Assembly: GCA_022826825.1 (NCBI GenBank) | Contig: JAJDUD010000017.1 | Location: 1-53,498, forward strand | DNA from: Acidobacteriota bacterium | GTDB lineage: Bacteria > Acidobacteriota > Vicinamibacteria > Marinacidobacterales > Marinacidobacteraceae | Direction of reading: 5' to 3' | DNA length: 53,498 nt | Shown here: positions 25,380 to 34,052 of the stretch, piece by piece | How the letters are laid out: each line of letters begins with the position of its first letter | How positions within the stretch are numbered: position 1 is the stretch's first letter | Notes under the pieces: model-generated | What the model was told of the DNA's origin: nothing | Seen by the model: only the letters and a program-made list of their open reading frames with translations | The model's database searches: none | Made by a program: the position numbers and the translations under genes

Positions 25380-26018
25380 TCAGAGCAGGCCGTAGCCGAG
25401 GGTGCGGCAGGCGTTGCGGAGCGGTTCGATGAGCAGCGGGTCGTCCAGCGCTCGATGGACAGTCGCGGTCATCGGCAACGGGCTCGGGCGCAGCGCCCGT
25501 TCGTAGAGCGCGACGACCGGACGATGGGTCAGGGAACCGGGGTAGTAGAGCCCCTCGATTTGCGGGTACGCATCGTAGAAGCCGCGAGACCAGTTCTGCG
25601 AGTAGAGCGCCGGACCGGTCACGAGTTTCATGGAACCGCCCACACTCACCGGGAAGGTTCCCGTCAGGTCGAGCAACGTCAGTGCGCGGGACAGCGCAAA
25701 CGAAACCAGCCACGGACGATCCACCCGCCGGTTCACGGTGCGTCGCTGCTGAAAGGCCTCGGCCAATGCCGTGACGATGTCTGCCGCCGCGTACAACACG
25801 CCGCGCTCCTGTTCACGCGGGTCACCGGAACCGTCCGGCAGGTGGTGATCGAACCGCGCCGAAGTAGGACCGAAGAAACGCAACGCGTTCCAGAGCGTGG
25901 GGTACGGGCCGCCCCGGCGATACACCCGGTGGAGCGTCGAGCCGGCAGGCAGCGAGACCAGGTGGGGCGCGCGATCCCGCAGTCGGGCGGGATCGGGCCG
26001 GTTCGGTAGTTTGGGCAC
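25380..26018 (-). CDS. RES-domain toxin
   Basis: A 212-residue RES-domain protein. The namesake residues are visible: Arg in LHRVYRRGGPYPTLWN, Glu in ALAEAFQQ and Ser in YPGSLTHRPV. The NALRFFGPTSARFDHH segment also fits. RES toxins degrade NAD+ and cause growth arrest. It follows its presumed antitoxin by 6 bases. The protein is slightly longer than compact RES toxins, with an extra N-terminal 25 residues. Confidence 0.85.
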   Translation of the reverse strand: MPKLPNRPDPARLRDRAPHLVSLPAGSTLHRVYRRGGPYPTLWNALRFFGPTSARFDHHLPDGSGDPREQERGVLYAAADIVTALAEAFQQRRTVNRRVDRPWLVSFALSRALTLLDLTGTFPVSVGGSMKLVTGPALYSQNWSRGFYDAYPQIEGLYYPGSLTHRPVVALYERALRPSPLPMTATVHRALDDPLLIEPLRNACRTLGYGLL

Positions 26019-26024
26019 CGCGCC

Positions 26025-26606
26025 CTACAGGCGACGGGCCAGCAGGGCAACCCGGGCGGCCTCGTATCCCGCCTTGAGCCAGTCAAGCGGCGATACGGTG
26101 GCATCCAGGTCTTCGTCCCGGAAGAGATCGGCGTTACTGGCGTGAAGCCAGTTGAAGACCTCCACGGGATGCAGCCGGGGGTTCAGCGCCCGGTTGACAA
26201 CAGCAATGTTCGGTACCAGCCCGCCATCGGGCCGAAACTGGAATCTCGGGATCAGGCGGCGGCTCCCCATCAGGAAGCTGTAGAACGACCGATCCGCGAT
26301 CAACTGACGCACCCGGCCGCCGGTGAGGCCCGACCGTTCGGCAACCTCCCGCGCAGTCAAGCTCCCCTCGACGATGGCGGCGTATCTGACGGCAGTCATC
26401 GCCAGCGGATCGGGGCCAGGCTGCGGCTCCAATTGCAGGCCACCCGCACGCAGGACGGCCTGCTCGGCCGCCGGCAGACCACTCGGCGCATCGCCGTACG
26501 CCAACGGTTCGATGCCGTCCAGGACCGCCGCGAGAGCGCTGTTCAGGACCTGCGGGTCCGTTTCCCGGAGGCCCCGGGAGGTCAGGTAGCGCTCGACGGG
26601 TGTCAT
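26025..26606 (-). CDS. Xre/MbcA/ParS-like antitoxin, divergent
   Basis: A 193-residue protein before the RES toxin. It has a helix-turn-helix near 95-125 (LTAREVAERSGLTGGRVRQLI) and a C-terminal segment ALNPRLHPVEVFNWLHASN that resembles the toxin-binding domain of MbcA/ParS-type antitoxins. The usual N-terminal layout differs, so this is a variant. I start at ATG 26604-26606 (MTPVERYL); the frame upstream to 26762 has no supporting content. It probably neutralises the RES toxin by covering its active site. Confidence 0.7.
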   Translation of the reverse strand: MTPVERYLTSRGLRETDPQVLNSALAAVLDGIEPLAYGDAPSGLPAAEQAVLRAGGLQLEPQPGPDPLAMTAVRYAAIVEGSLTAREVAERSGLTGGRVRQLIADRSFYSFLMGSRRLIPRFQFRPDGGLVPNIAVVNRALNPRLHPVEVFNWLHASNADLFRDEDLDATVSPLDWLKAGYEAARVALLARRL

Positions 26607-26673
26607 GGCGGCATCTCTTGTTTGAGCAGATACTAACACCGCTAGGATTTGTATGCCGAGATCAACACCGCCA

Positions 26674-28601
26674 TCAGCCGGTCGGAGCGGCGACCCGGAG
26701 CAACAGCGCCCCGGCAGCCACCGCCTGCCCGCGTTCGACAGCCACGCCTTCGAGAGCTCCACTCGCCGGCGCCCGGATCTCCCAGTGCATCTTCATGGAC
26801 TCGATCACGGCGACCACATCCCCTTCCTCGACGCTGCCCCCTTCTTGGAGGATGCGGATGACCTGGCCGGCGAGCGGGGCCCGCACCTCCCCGGAGTCCT
26901 GCCCGCGGGCGATCCGCTCCCCTTCTGCGGAGAGCGGCAGCGCCAGGGTCTCGCCCGCCACCGTGACCGCCAGTTCGCGCCCGCCGGCGAGCGGGGTGGC
27001 CGTGACGGTCAGCGTCTCGCCGGCCCCCGCGTCACGGACCGGGGGACCCGAGAGCACCACCTCGCCCGCTCGCCGTCCCGGCTCCACCCGGGGAAACCCG
27101 TCCGCCTGACCGAGCGACCCGAAGACCTCCGCTCCCGCGGTCGTCCGGCGGCGCGAGGCGGCCGCCGCCACCGCGTCGGCCACCCCTTCACGTTCCAGGA
27201 GCGCCGTCACGTCCGGCGCCAGCCGGCAGGCGGCGATCTCCTCGATGCGCCCCTCCAGCCAGCCGGCGTGAACGCGCTCGCCGAGAAGGTCCGGATGCCG
27301 CAGCACGGAGACCATGAGCGACGCGTTCGTCTCCACTCCGTGGATCACCGTCCCCTCGAGCGCGGACGCGAGCCGCGCCGCCGCGGCGGCGTGCGAGTCG
27401 CCGGACGCGATGACCTTCGCCAGCAGGGAGTCGAAGCCGGGAGGTACCGGGCTCCCCTCGACGACCCCGGAATCGACCCGCAGCCCGTCTCCCGAGGGCT
27501 CGCGGTAGCGGCGGAGGCGTCCGGGACTGGGGGCGAATCCGTTCCGCGGCGATTCGGCGACGACCCGCGCTTCGAACGCCGCCCCGCGGGGTGAGAGCGG
27601 TTCGAACGCCTCTGCCCGGGAAACCGGATCCGGCAGCGTCTCCGGCCAGCGGCCGGCGGCGATCTCCAGTTGCGCATCCACCAGATCCACTCCGTAGATC
27701 TCCTCGGTGACCGGGTGTTCACCTGGAGCCGGGTGTTCACCTCCAGGAAGTGGAAGGTTCCGTCCGCTTCGAGCAGGAACTCGACCGTCCCGGCGCCCCG
27801 GTAGCGGGTCGCGATCACCAGCCGCAGCGCGGCTTCCCCCATCCGGGCCCGCAGGTCGGCCGAGATCCCGAATCCCGGCGCCCATTCGAGGAGCTTCTGG
27901 CGGCGGCGCTGGACGGAACACTCGCGCTCGCCGAGGTGGACTCCTCCGCTGTGCCCATCGCCGAGGACCTGGACTTCCACGTGACGCGGGCGGTCGAGCC
28001 AGCGTTCGACGTAGACGCGGCCGTCTCCGAACGCCGCCCGCGCCTCGGAGGCGGCTCCCGAGAGCGCCTCCGCCAGCGCTTCCGGACGGCGGACCACGCG
28101 GATGCCGATGCCGCCGCCCCCCGCCGCCGCCTTCACGGCGCACGGGAAACCCACCCCGGCCCGCTCCACGCCCGCCGCCGGATCCGGTTCGGAGGCCAGT
28201 TCGTCCACCCCGACCGAAGGCAGTACCGGAACGCCGGCCGCCACCGCGGTCCGGCGGGCCGCCTCCTTGTCGCCGAGCAGGCGCATGCTCTCCGCGGTGG
28301 GGCCGACGAAGGCAATCCCGGCGACCTCGACCGCGGCCGCGAACGACGCGCTCTCCGACAGGAACCCGTATCCGGGATGCAGCAGCCCGGCGTCCCAGCC
28401 GGCGGCGGCGGCGACGATGGCGTCACCGTCCAGGAAACCCGGAACCTCGAAGACCCGATCGGCCTCGTCCCGCACCGGGGCCCCGCGATCGGCGGCGGTC
28501 GAGACGACGGCCACCCGGCAGCCGCGCGCGCGGGCGGTGCGAAGAATCCGGCGCGCAATCTCGCCGCGGTTCGCGATCAGCAGCCGCGGGGCGGTGGACA
28601 C
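26674..28601 (-). CDS. Acyl-CoA carboxylase biotin subunit (MccA/AtuF-like), frameshifted
   Basis: The alpha subunit of a methylcrotonyl/geranyl-type carboxylase, in two frames. From GTG 28599-28601 the first frame gives biotin carboxylase (LLIANRGEIARRI, AAAGGGGIGIRV, then FLEVNTRLQV). There the expected EHPVTEEIYGVDLV continues only in another frame. One base is missing near 27720: the strand reads GTGAACACCCGG where GTGGAACACCCGG is needed. The second frame carries the rest, with IESMKMHWEIRAP near the C-terminus (biotin lysine in SMKM). It is the last gene of the operon. Either a true mutation or a sequence error in a repeated 14-mer; the gene is otherwise intact. Confidence 0.82.
27711..27742 (-). 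other. Frameshift site inside a short direct repeat
   Basis: The 14-base unit CCGGGTGTTCACCT occurs at 27711-27724 and 27729-27742, separated by GGAG. The first copy should read GTGTTCCACC to keep the frame. Loss of one C makes the two copies identical. Confidence 0.8.
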
Positions 28602-28610
28602 CGTGAGCCG

Positions 28611-29414
28611 CTACCCGGAACCTGACGGCGCCCAGGGCGGTGGGACCTTCGCGAAGAACGCCGCCGTGCCCGCCTGCCCCTCCTCGGAGGCCCGCGCCTC
28701 GGCGATGGCGCGGATCGTCAACTCCTCGATGTCCGGCGGCGGGAGCGGAGCCTCCCGCAACATGAGCGCCTTGGCCTGGCGCACCGCGCGCGGCGCGCTG
28801 CCGAGAAAGCGCTCGACCGTCTGCCCGAGTACGTCTTCCAGACCTCCCACCGGGGTCAGCTCGTGCGCAATGCCGGCGGCGAGTGCGGGAAGTCCCCGGG
28901 CGACGGCGCCGCCCAGCAGGAACGGGCCGGCGCGGCCCGGCCCGAGGCGCCGCACCACGTAGGGGGAGATGACCGCCGGGACGAGCCCGAGCCGCGCCTC
29001 GGGCGTGCCGAAGCGGGCGGTGTCCTCCGCGATGACGTGGTCGGCGCACACGGCGAGCCCGAAGCCGCCGCCGAGCGCCGCCCCCTGAACCGCGGCGACC
29101 ACCGGGGCCGGAAAGGCGGCGACCGACCGGAAGAGGGTCGCGAAGCGCCGGGCGTCCTCGCGGTTCTCCGTCTCGCTCGCCCGCCCCGATGTGCGCATCG
29201 CCTTCAGATCAGCCCCGGCGCAGAAGACCTTTCCCTCCCCCCGCAGCACCACGAGCCGGCACTCTTCCGGCGGCAGTGCTCGAAGCTCCTCCAGGAGCCG
29301 CGGGATCCCCGCGACCATCTCCGGGGTCAGCGCGTTCCTCGCCTCCGGACGCCGGAGACTCAGGCGGACGACACCGTCCGCGGCGAAATGGAGATGAAGG
29401 TGGGGAGAACTCAT
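28611..29414 (-). CDS. Enoyl-CoA hydratase/isomerase-family protein (AtuE/LiuC-like)
   Basis: A 267-residue crotonase. It has SLRRPEARNALTPEMV, the oxyanion-hole segments CAGADLKAM and VQGAALGGGFGLAVCAD, and FGTPEARLGLVPAVISPYVVRRLG. Crotonases hydrate enoyl-CoA esters; in this operon the likely substrate is a branched glutaconyl-CoA made by the carboxylase. ATG 29412-29414 overlaps the AtuA-like stop as ATGA. The frame runs far upstream as a shadow of that gene. It is followed after 9 bases by the biotin subunit. Confidence 0.9.
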   Translation of the reverse strand: MSSPHLHLHFAADGVVRLSLRRPEARNALTPEMVAGIPRLLEELRALPPEECRLVVLRGEGKVFCAGADLKAMRTSGRASETENREDARRFATLFRSVAAFPAPVVAAVQGAALGGGFGLAVCADHVIAEDTARFGTPEARLGLVPAVISPYVVRRLGPGRAGPFLLGGAVARGLPALAAGIAHELTPVGGLEDVLGQTVERFLGSAPRAVRQAKALMLREAPLPPPDIEELTIRAIAEARASEEGQAGTAAFFAKVPPPWAPSGSG

Positions 29415-31303
29415 GAGGCGGAGCAAGGAGCGGCGAACGCCGGGGAGCGCGGGCGGTTTTCGGACGGGATCGTGGCAAGAAGAGCGGCCGGAACCCGAAC
29501 GCTCTGCCGGAGAATGCCCTGCGCCAGCGTCTTGCCCTGCGGGTCGAGGAGCAGGCTGCGGGTGCCGCCGCCGCCGAGCGCCCGCTCCAGGATGAAGTTG
29601 AGGGCCCAGAGTCCGGGCACCTCGTAGCGGACGATCGGGCCCCCGGCAACGTCCCGCACCCACGCGCCGACGAGCGCCGTGGTCAGATGCTCGCGGAGCC
29701 ACTCGTAGCAGGCGGCGCTCCTGCCGACGATCCCGATGTTGGCCGCGTCCCCCTTGTCGCCGCTGCGGGCGTGCGCCACGGCGCCGAGGGGCGCCTCGAT
29801 CAGGGGGGACGGTGCGGGAACGCCGGATCGCGGGGACCGCCCGGCGGCCCGCGAGGGCGCGTCCGCCGGAGCGGCCGGTCCCTCGAAACGGACGTCCTCT
29901 TCGGCCACCACCGTTTCGGCTCCGCCTGCGGAGACCCGGATCACCCGCATGGACGCTGCAACCCGTTCCCGGGGCACGAGCGCCGGCCAGTAGCCGACCA
30001 CCTCGGAGATCGCCGGCGCACCCCCGGTGACCGCGAGTCCGGCGGGACCGCTGAGGATGAAGCTGGGGAGCAGCTTGCGGAAGACCTGCAGCGGTCCCCG
30101 GGTCGGGCTCCAGGCGGCGAAGCGGACGAGGCCCTCGGAGGGATCGAGGTGCGCGGCGTCGGCGAGCCCGCGCTGCGCGGCGTCCGCGCCCACGAGGTCC
30201 ACCCGGAACTCGGCGGGGAAAGGAACCCCCGCGGCCTCGCAGTCGGCCCGCAGCCGATCCCGGAACGCGGTTTCGAGCGCCGCCGTCTTTCCCCGGACAT
30301 CCGGGCCTCCGACCACCAGGCTCCCGCGCGCGCTGAACCCGCCCCGGACCGACGCGCTCACCTTGAGGTCTCCGGGAGGCGGCCCTCCCCGCGCCCCCCG
30401 GACCAGCACCCGATCTTCTCCGGCCGCCGCCACGGTGAGACCGGAGAAGTCCACGGTCGCGTCCGGGCAGAGGTAGCGCTCCGGGTCGCCCATCTCGTAG
30501 AGCAGTTGTTCCCGGACGACCGCGGGCGAGACGAGACCGCCCGTGCCCGGCTGCTTCGTCAGCACGAAGGCCCCGTCCTCCTCGACCTCGACGACCGGGA
30601 AGCCCTCGTTGCCGAGTCCCGGGACCCGCTCCCAGTCGGTGAAGTTCCCGCCGGTGGCCTGCACCCCGCACTCGATCAGGTGTCCGGCCACGATGCCGCC
30701 CGCGATCCGCTGCCAGTCGTCGGGGGCCCAGCCGTGGGCGTGCCGGATGGGGGCGAGGGTGATCCCGGTGTCCGTGACCCGCCCGGTGACGACCACGTCC
30801 GGCCGGTGCGCCAGCGCCCGGACGATCGGCTCGGCGCCGAAGTAGGCGTTCGCCGACAGGACATCGGCCCGCCGGGGCCCGAACGGATCGCCGGTTTCCA
30901 GGTTGTCGAAACCGACTCCGTCCTCCAGGAGCTCGTCGAGCCGGCCCATCAGGTCGTCGCCGTCCACCACCGCGACCGTCAGTTCGACTCCGGCTTCCGT
31001 CGCCGCGCGAAGCACGGCGCGGGCGCAGCCCCCGGGATTCACCCCGCCCGCGTTCGTGATCACGGTGATCCCGCGTTCCCGGATGGCGCCGAGGAGCGGC
31101 GCGACCTGGCTCACGAAGTCGCGGGCGTAGCCGGCCTCGGGATCGCGGGCGCGCTGCTTTTGCAGGATGCTCATCGTGATCTCGGCCAGGAAGTCCGCGG
31201 TCACGAACTCGGGCGGCTCCGGCCCCAGCACCTGGGACCGGAGCGCTCGCGGGTCGTCTCCCCAGTAGCCGCCCGCGTTTCCGACCCGGACGGTTCGCTT
31301 CAC
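29411..31303 (-). CDS. AtuA-family protein (DUF1446-type)
   Basis: A 630-residue protein with the AtuA layout. The N-terminal domain opens VRVGNAGGYWGDDPRAL and includes TNAGGVNPGGCA and VVVTGRVTDTGITLAPIRHAHGW. A C-terminal 110-residue domain carries AHARSGDKGDAANIGIVGRS. AtuA is needed for citronellol/geraniol use in Pseudomonas, but its reaction is not settled. I start at GTG 31301-31303, 20 bases after the carboxylase beta-subunit stop; the longer frame upstream is a shadow. Neighbours on both sides encode carboxylase subunits. Confidence 0.85.
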   Translation of the reverse strand: MKRTVRVGNAGGYWGDDPRALRSQVLGPEPPEFVTADFLAEITMSILQKQRARDPEAGYARDFVSQVAPLLGAIRERGITVITNAGGVNPGGCARAVLRAATEAGVELTVAVVDGDDLMGRLDELLEDGVGFDNLETGDPFGPRRADVLSANAYFGAEPIVRALAHRPDVVVTGRVTDTGITLAPIRHAHGWAPDDWQRIAGGIVAGHLIECGVQATGGNFTDWERVPGLGNEGFPVVEVEEDGAFVLTKQPGTGGLVSPAVVREQLLYEMGDPERYLCPDATVDFSGLTVAAAGEDRVLVRGARGGPPPGDLKVSASVRGGFSARGSLVVGGPDVRGKTAALETAFRDRLRADCEAAGVPFPAEFRVDLVGADAAQRGLADAAHLDPSEGLVRFAAWSPTRGPLQVFRKLLPSFILSGPAGLAVTGGAPAISEVVGYWPALVPRERVAASMRVIRVSAGGAETVVAEEDVRFEGPAAPADAPSRAAGRSPRSGVPAPSPLIEAPLGAVAHARSGDKGDAANIGIVGRSAACYEWLREHLTTALVGAWVRDVAGGPIVRYEVPGLWALNFILERALGGGGTRSLLLDPQGKTLAQGILRQSVRVPAALLATIPSENRPRSPAFAAPCSAS

Positions 31304-31323
31304 GATGCGGCGCTCCCGGATCC

Positions 31324-32931
31324 CTACATCCGGAAGATGCCGTGCCCGGAGTCCCGAACGGGAGCGTTCGCGGCGGCCGCCAGGCTCAGGGCGAGCGTCC
31401 GGCGCGTGTTCCGCATGTCCACGATCCCGTCGTCCCAAAGGCGCGCGGTCGCGTAGTAGGGGCTCCCCTCGCGTTCGTACTTCTCGCGTACGGGCGTCGC
31501 GATCTCGTCGGCCTCGGCGCCGCTCAGCTCCTCGCCGGCGCGCTCGCGCTGATCGCGCTTGACCTGGACCAGGACGGAAGCGGCCTGTTCGCCGCCCATC
31601 ACCGAAATGCGGCTCGCCGGCCACGACCAGACGAAGGCCGGATCGTAGGCCCGCCCGCACATGGCGTAGTTGCCGGCGCCGAAGCTGCCGCCCGCGATCA
31701 GGGTGATCTTGGGCACCTCCGCGGTCGCCACCGCGTTCACCATCTTGGCCCCGTCCTTCGCGATCCCGCCCTGCTCGTAGCGCGCGCCGACCATGAACCC
31801 GGTGATGTCCTGGACGAAGAGCAGCGGCAGACCCTCGCGGGCGCAGAGCTGGACGAAGTGGGCGCCCTTCAGCCCGCTCTCGCTGAAGAGGACCCCGTTG
31901 CTGGCCACGATCCCCACCGTGATCCCCTCGATGCGGCCGAAGCCCGTCACCAGCGTGGTCCCGTAGCGCGCCTTGAACTCGTCCAGCCGGCTCCCGTCGA
32001 GGAGCCGGGCGAGCGTCTCGCGGATGTCCACCCGGACCCGGCGGTCCCGCGGCCAGATGCCGAGGATCTCGTCCTCCGGGTAGTCGGGCGGTTCGGGATC
32101 GGCGTCGCGGATGGGTCTCTGGTCTCCGGCGGGAAGCCGTCCGACCGATTCGCGGAGAATCCGGATCGCCGCGTCGTCGTCCTCGGCGAGGTGGTCGGCC
32201 ACCCCGGAACGCTCCGTGTGGACCCGCGCGCCGCCGAGTTCCTCGGGGCTCACCTCCTCACCGGTCGCCGCCTTCACGAGCGGGGGCCCTCCGAGGTAGA
32301 TGGTGCCGGTGCCGGCGACGATCACCGCCTCGTCGCTCATCGCCGGGACGTAGGCGCCGCCGGCCGTGCACATCCCCATCACCGCCGCCAGTTGCGGGAT
32401 GCCGCGGGCGCTCATGACCGCCTGGTTCCGGAAGATCCGGCCGAAGTGGTCGCGGTCGGGGAAGACCTCGGCCTGGAGCGGCAGGAACGCTCCCCCGCTG
32501 TCCACCAGGTACACGCAGGGGAGTTCGCAGCGGGCCGCGATCTCCTGGGCGCGGAGGTGTTTCCTGACGGTCAGCGGGTAGTAGGTCCCGCCCTTCACGG
32601 TGGCGTCGTTCGCCACCACCATGACCAGCCGCCCCGAAACCGAGGCCACCCCGGTGACCAGGCCGGCGGCCGGCGTGGGGGCGTCGTAGCAGTCGTGGGC
32701 GGCGAGCGGGCCGACTTCCAGGAACGGCGAACCCGGATCGGCGAGACGCTGGATCCGCTCCCGGACGAGGAGCTTCCCCTGCTCGGCGTGGCGGGCCCGC
32801 GCCCGCGCCCCGCCCCCCCGGCGGGCCTCGGCCAGCCGCTCCTGCAGCGTCTCGCAGAGCGCGCGGTTATGCGCCTCGTTGGCCCGGAACTCGTCGGAGT
32901 CCGTCGCGATGTGGGACTTGAGCCGGGCCAA
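31324..32931 (-). CDS. Acyl-CoA carboxylase carboxyltransferase (beta) subunit, MccB/AtuC-like
   Basis: A 535-residue carboxyltransferase. Family blocks are [40 protein letters not shown], the oxyanion segment [16 protein letters not shown], and [15 protein letters not shown] then [17 protein letters not shown]. These match methylcrotonyl- and geranyl-CoA carboxylases. The start is TTG at 32929-32931: CAGGAAG lies 6 bases before it and the resulting N-terminus ([17 protein letters not shown]) aligns with MccB. The longer ATG frame runs into the minisatellite and is not credible. It is the first gene of the operon. TAGAAT at 32955-32960 may be its -10 box. Confidence 0.9.
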   Translation of the reverse strand: MARLKSHIATDSDEFRANEAHNRALCETLQERLAEARRGGGARARARHAEQGKLLVRERIQRLADPGSPFLEVGPLAAHDCYDAPTPAAGLVTGVASVSGRLVMVVANDATVKGGTYYPLTVRKHLRAQEIAARCELPCVYLVDSGGAFLPLQAEVFPDRDHFGRIFRNQAVMSARGIPQLAAVMGMCTAGGAYVPAMSDEAVIVAGTGTIYLGGPPLVKAATGEEVSPEELGGARVHTERSGVADHLAEDDDAAIRILRESVGRLPAGDQRPIRDADPEPPDYPEDEILGIWPRDRRVRVDIRETLARLLDGSRLDEFKARYGTTLVTGFGRIEGITVGIVASNGVLFSESGLKGAHFVQLCAREGLPLLFVQDITGFMVGARYEQGGIAKDGAKMVNAVATAEVPKITLIAGGSFGAGNYAMCGRAYDPAFVWSWPASRISVMGGEQAASVLVQVKRDQRERAGEELSGAEADEIATPVREKYEREGSPYYATARLWDDGIVDMRNTRRTLALSLAAAANAPVRDSGHGIFRM

Positions 32932-32973
32932 ACAGTACTTCCTGACGCGGCGTGATTCTAGTGAGGGGCCCGG

Positions 32974-33107
32974 GACCGCCGGTCTCCAGACCGGCACCCA
33001 CGGCGCTCCACACCGGGAGAACTGGTCGGGCCCCGTCATGGGGCTGGAGCGCGTGCGGCAGCGGAGCGCCGGTCTCCGACCGGCATCGCCCGCGCAGCGG
33101 GCGAAAC
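32974..33107 (-). repeat. Intergenic hairpins, including a two-hairpin repeat copy
   Basis: GCCGGTCT/AGACCGGC at 32978-32995 stands just upstream of the carboxylase operon. A full reverse two-hairpin unit follows at 33055-33107, with stems GCCGGTC/GACCGGC (33068-33084) and GCCCGC/GCGGGC (33088-33102). Confidence 0.65.
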
Positions 33108-33194
33108 TCACAAACGTTTTCGTCCCGCATGGCGCCCCCGCCATAGGCAATGGCGCCACATCAATCCCCCACGCGCATGACACGCCGACTCCGC

Positions 33195-33609
33195 TATCGC
33201 CCCAGGCTCGGACCCGCCGGCTTCCGTATCGCCCCAGGCTTGAGCACGCCGGTGCCCGTATCGCCCCAGGCTCGGGCTCGCCGACTCCCTTATCGCCCCA
33301 GGCTTGAACCCACCGACTCCCGTATCGCCCCAGGCTTGAACACGCCGGCTCCCGTATCGCCCCAGGCTCGGGCCGGCCGGCGCCCATATCGCCCCAAGCT
33401 TGAGCCCGCCGGCTCCCGTATCGCCCCAAGCTCGGGTCCACCGGCTCCCGTATCGCCCCAGGCTTGAACACGCCGGCTCCCGTATCGCCCCAAGCTTGAA
33501 CCCGCCGACTCCGGTATCGCCCCAAGCTCAAGCGCGCCGGCTCGTCATCGCCCCAGGCTCGAGCCCGCCGGCTCCGCTATCGCCCCAAGCTCGGATCCGG
33601 CGGGATGGC
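33195..33609. repeat. 32-bp tandem repeat array (13 units)
   Basis: Thirteen head-to-tail units start at 33195, 33227, 33259 and so on every 32 bases to 33578; one unit is 31 bases. The conserved core is TATCGCCCCARGCTYGRRC, and the other 12-13 bases drift. Because 32 is not a multiple of 3, the array is open in several frames and produces false ORFs on both strands. It has no unique spacers. No gene is visible in 32932-33685. Confidence 0.9.
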
Positions 33610-33685
33610 AGTCCATAGGCTGACACGCCGGGCGGCGCATCTCTGAGCGGGAGGTCACTGATGGCGGACAACCGCCACCGGAGAC

Positions 33686-33910
33686 TCATCCCATGCGCTC
33701 GTGACCAAAGAAGGCAGCGACCTCCGCGTGGTCGGCCCATCGAGGAGTCGGCAGATCGAGGCGCCGGGTAACTTCCTGAGCCTGTTCCGTGGTGAGCTGG
33801 ACGGCGGGCGGCCCGTCCACCCAACGCAACAAAATCCGTGCGGCCTCATCCTGACGATCAGCGGGCAACGTCCGTAGCTTCGCAATCGCTCCTTCCAGCC
33901 GCTCGGTCAT
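33686..33910 (-). CDS. Small antitoxin-like protein without a visible toxin
   Basis: A 74-residue protein. The start MTERLEGAIAKLRTLPADRQDEAARILLRWVD, seen across 33815-33910, is a familiar opening of small TA-associated proteins. The rest, LTTEQAQEVTRRLDLPTPRWADHAEVAAFFG, is helical. The ATG at 33908-33910 lies 7 bases after TAGGAT (33918-33923). No toxin gene is adjacent, only the repeat array downstream, so it may be an orphan or remnant. Function is not established. Confidence 0.6.
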   Translation of the reverse strand: MTERLEGAIAKLRTLPADRQDEAARILLRWVDGPPAVQLTTEQAQEVTRRLDLPTPRWADHAEVAAFFGHERMG

Positions 33911-34052
33911 TACGACCATCCTACCCGCGTCCGCCACCCTTCCGGCCCGAACCTGCATTCCACCTCAGCGACCAGATTCCACACCACGGGCGCAACCGGC
34001 GGGATCCTCTCGCGCCTCCGTGCATAAACTCGCCCGTTCTGGAGGATCGCCC

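Noticed and set aside
32932..33531. N-terminal extension of the carboxyltransferase through the tandem repeats
   Set aside because: It would consist of repeat translation; the TTG with a good ribosome-binding site at 32929-32931 gives the family N-terminus.
33195..33609. CRISPR-like array
   Set aside because: Units are directly adjacent with no unique spacers of constant length, the variable bases drift gradually, and there are no cas genes nearby.
33150..33618. Small repeat-coded proteins on either strand
   Set aside because: The 32-base period opens several frames by chance; no starts with ribosome-binding sites fit.
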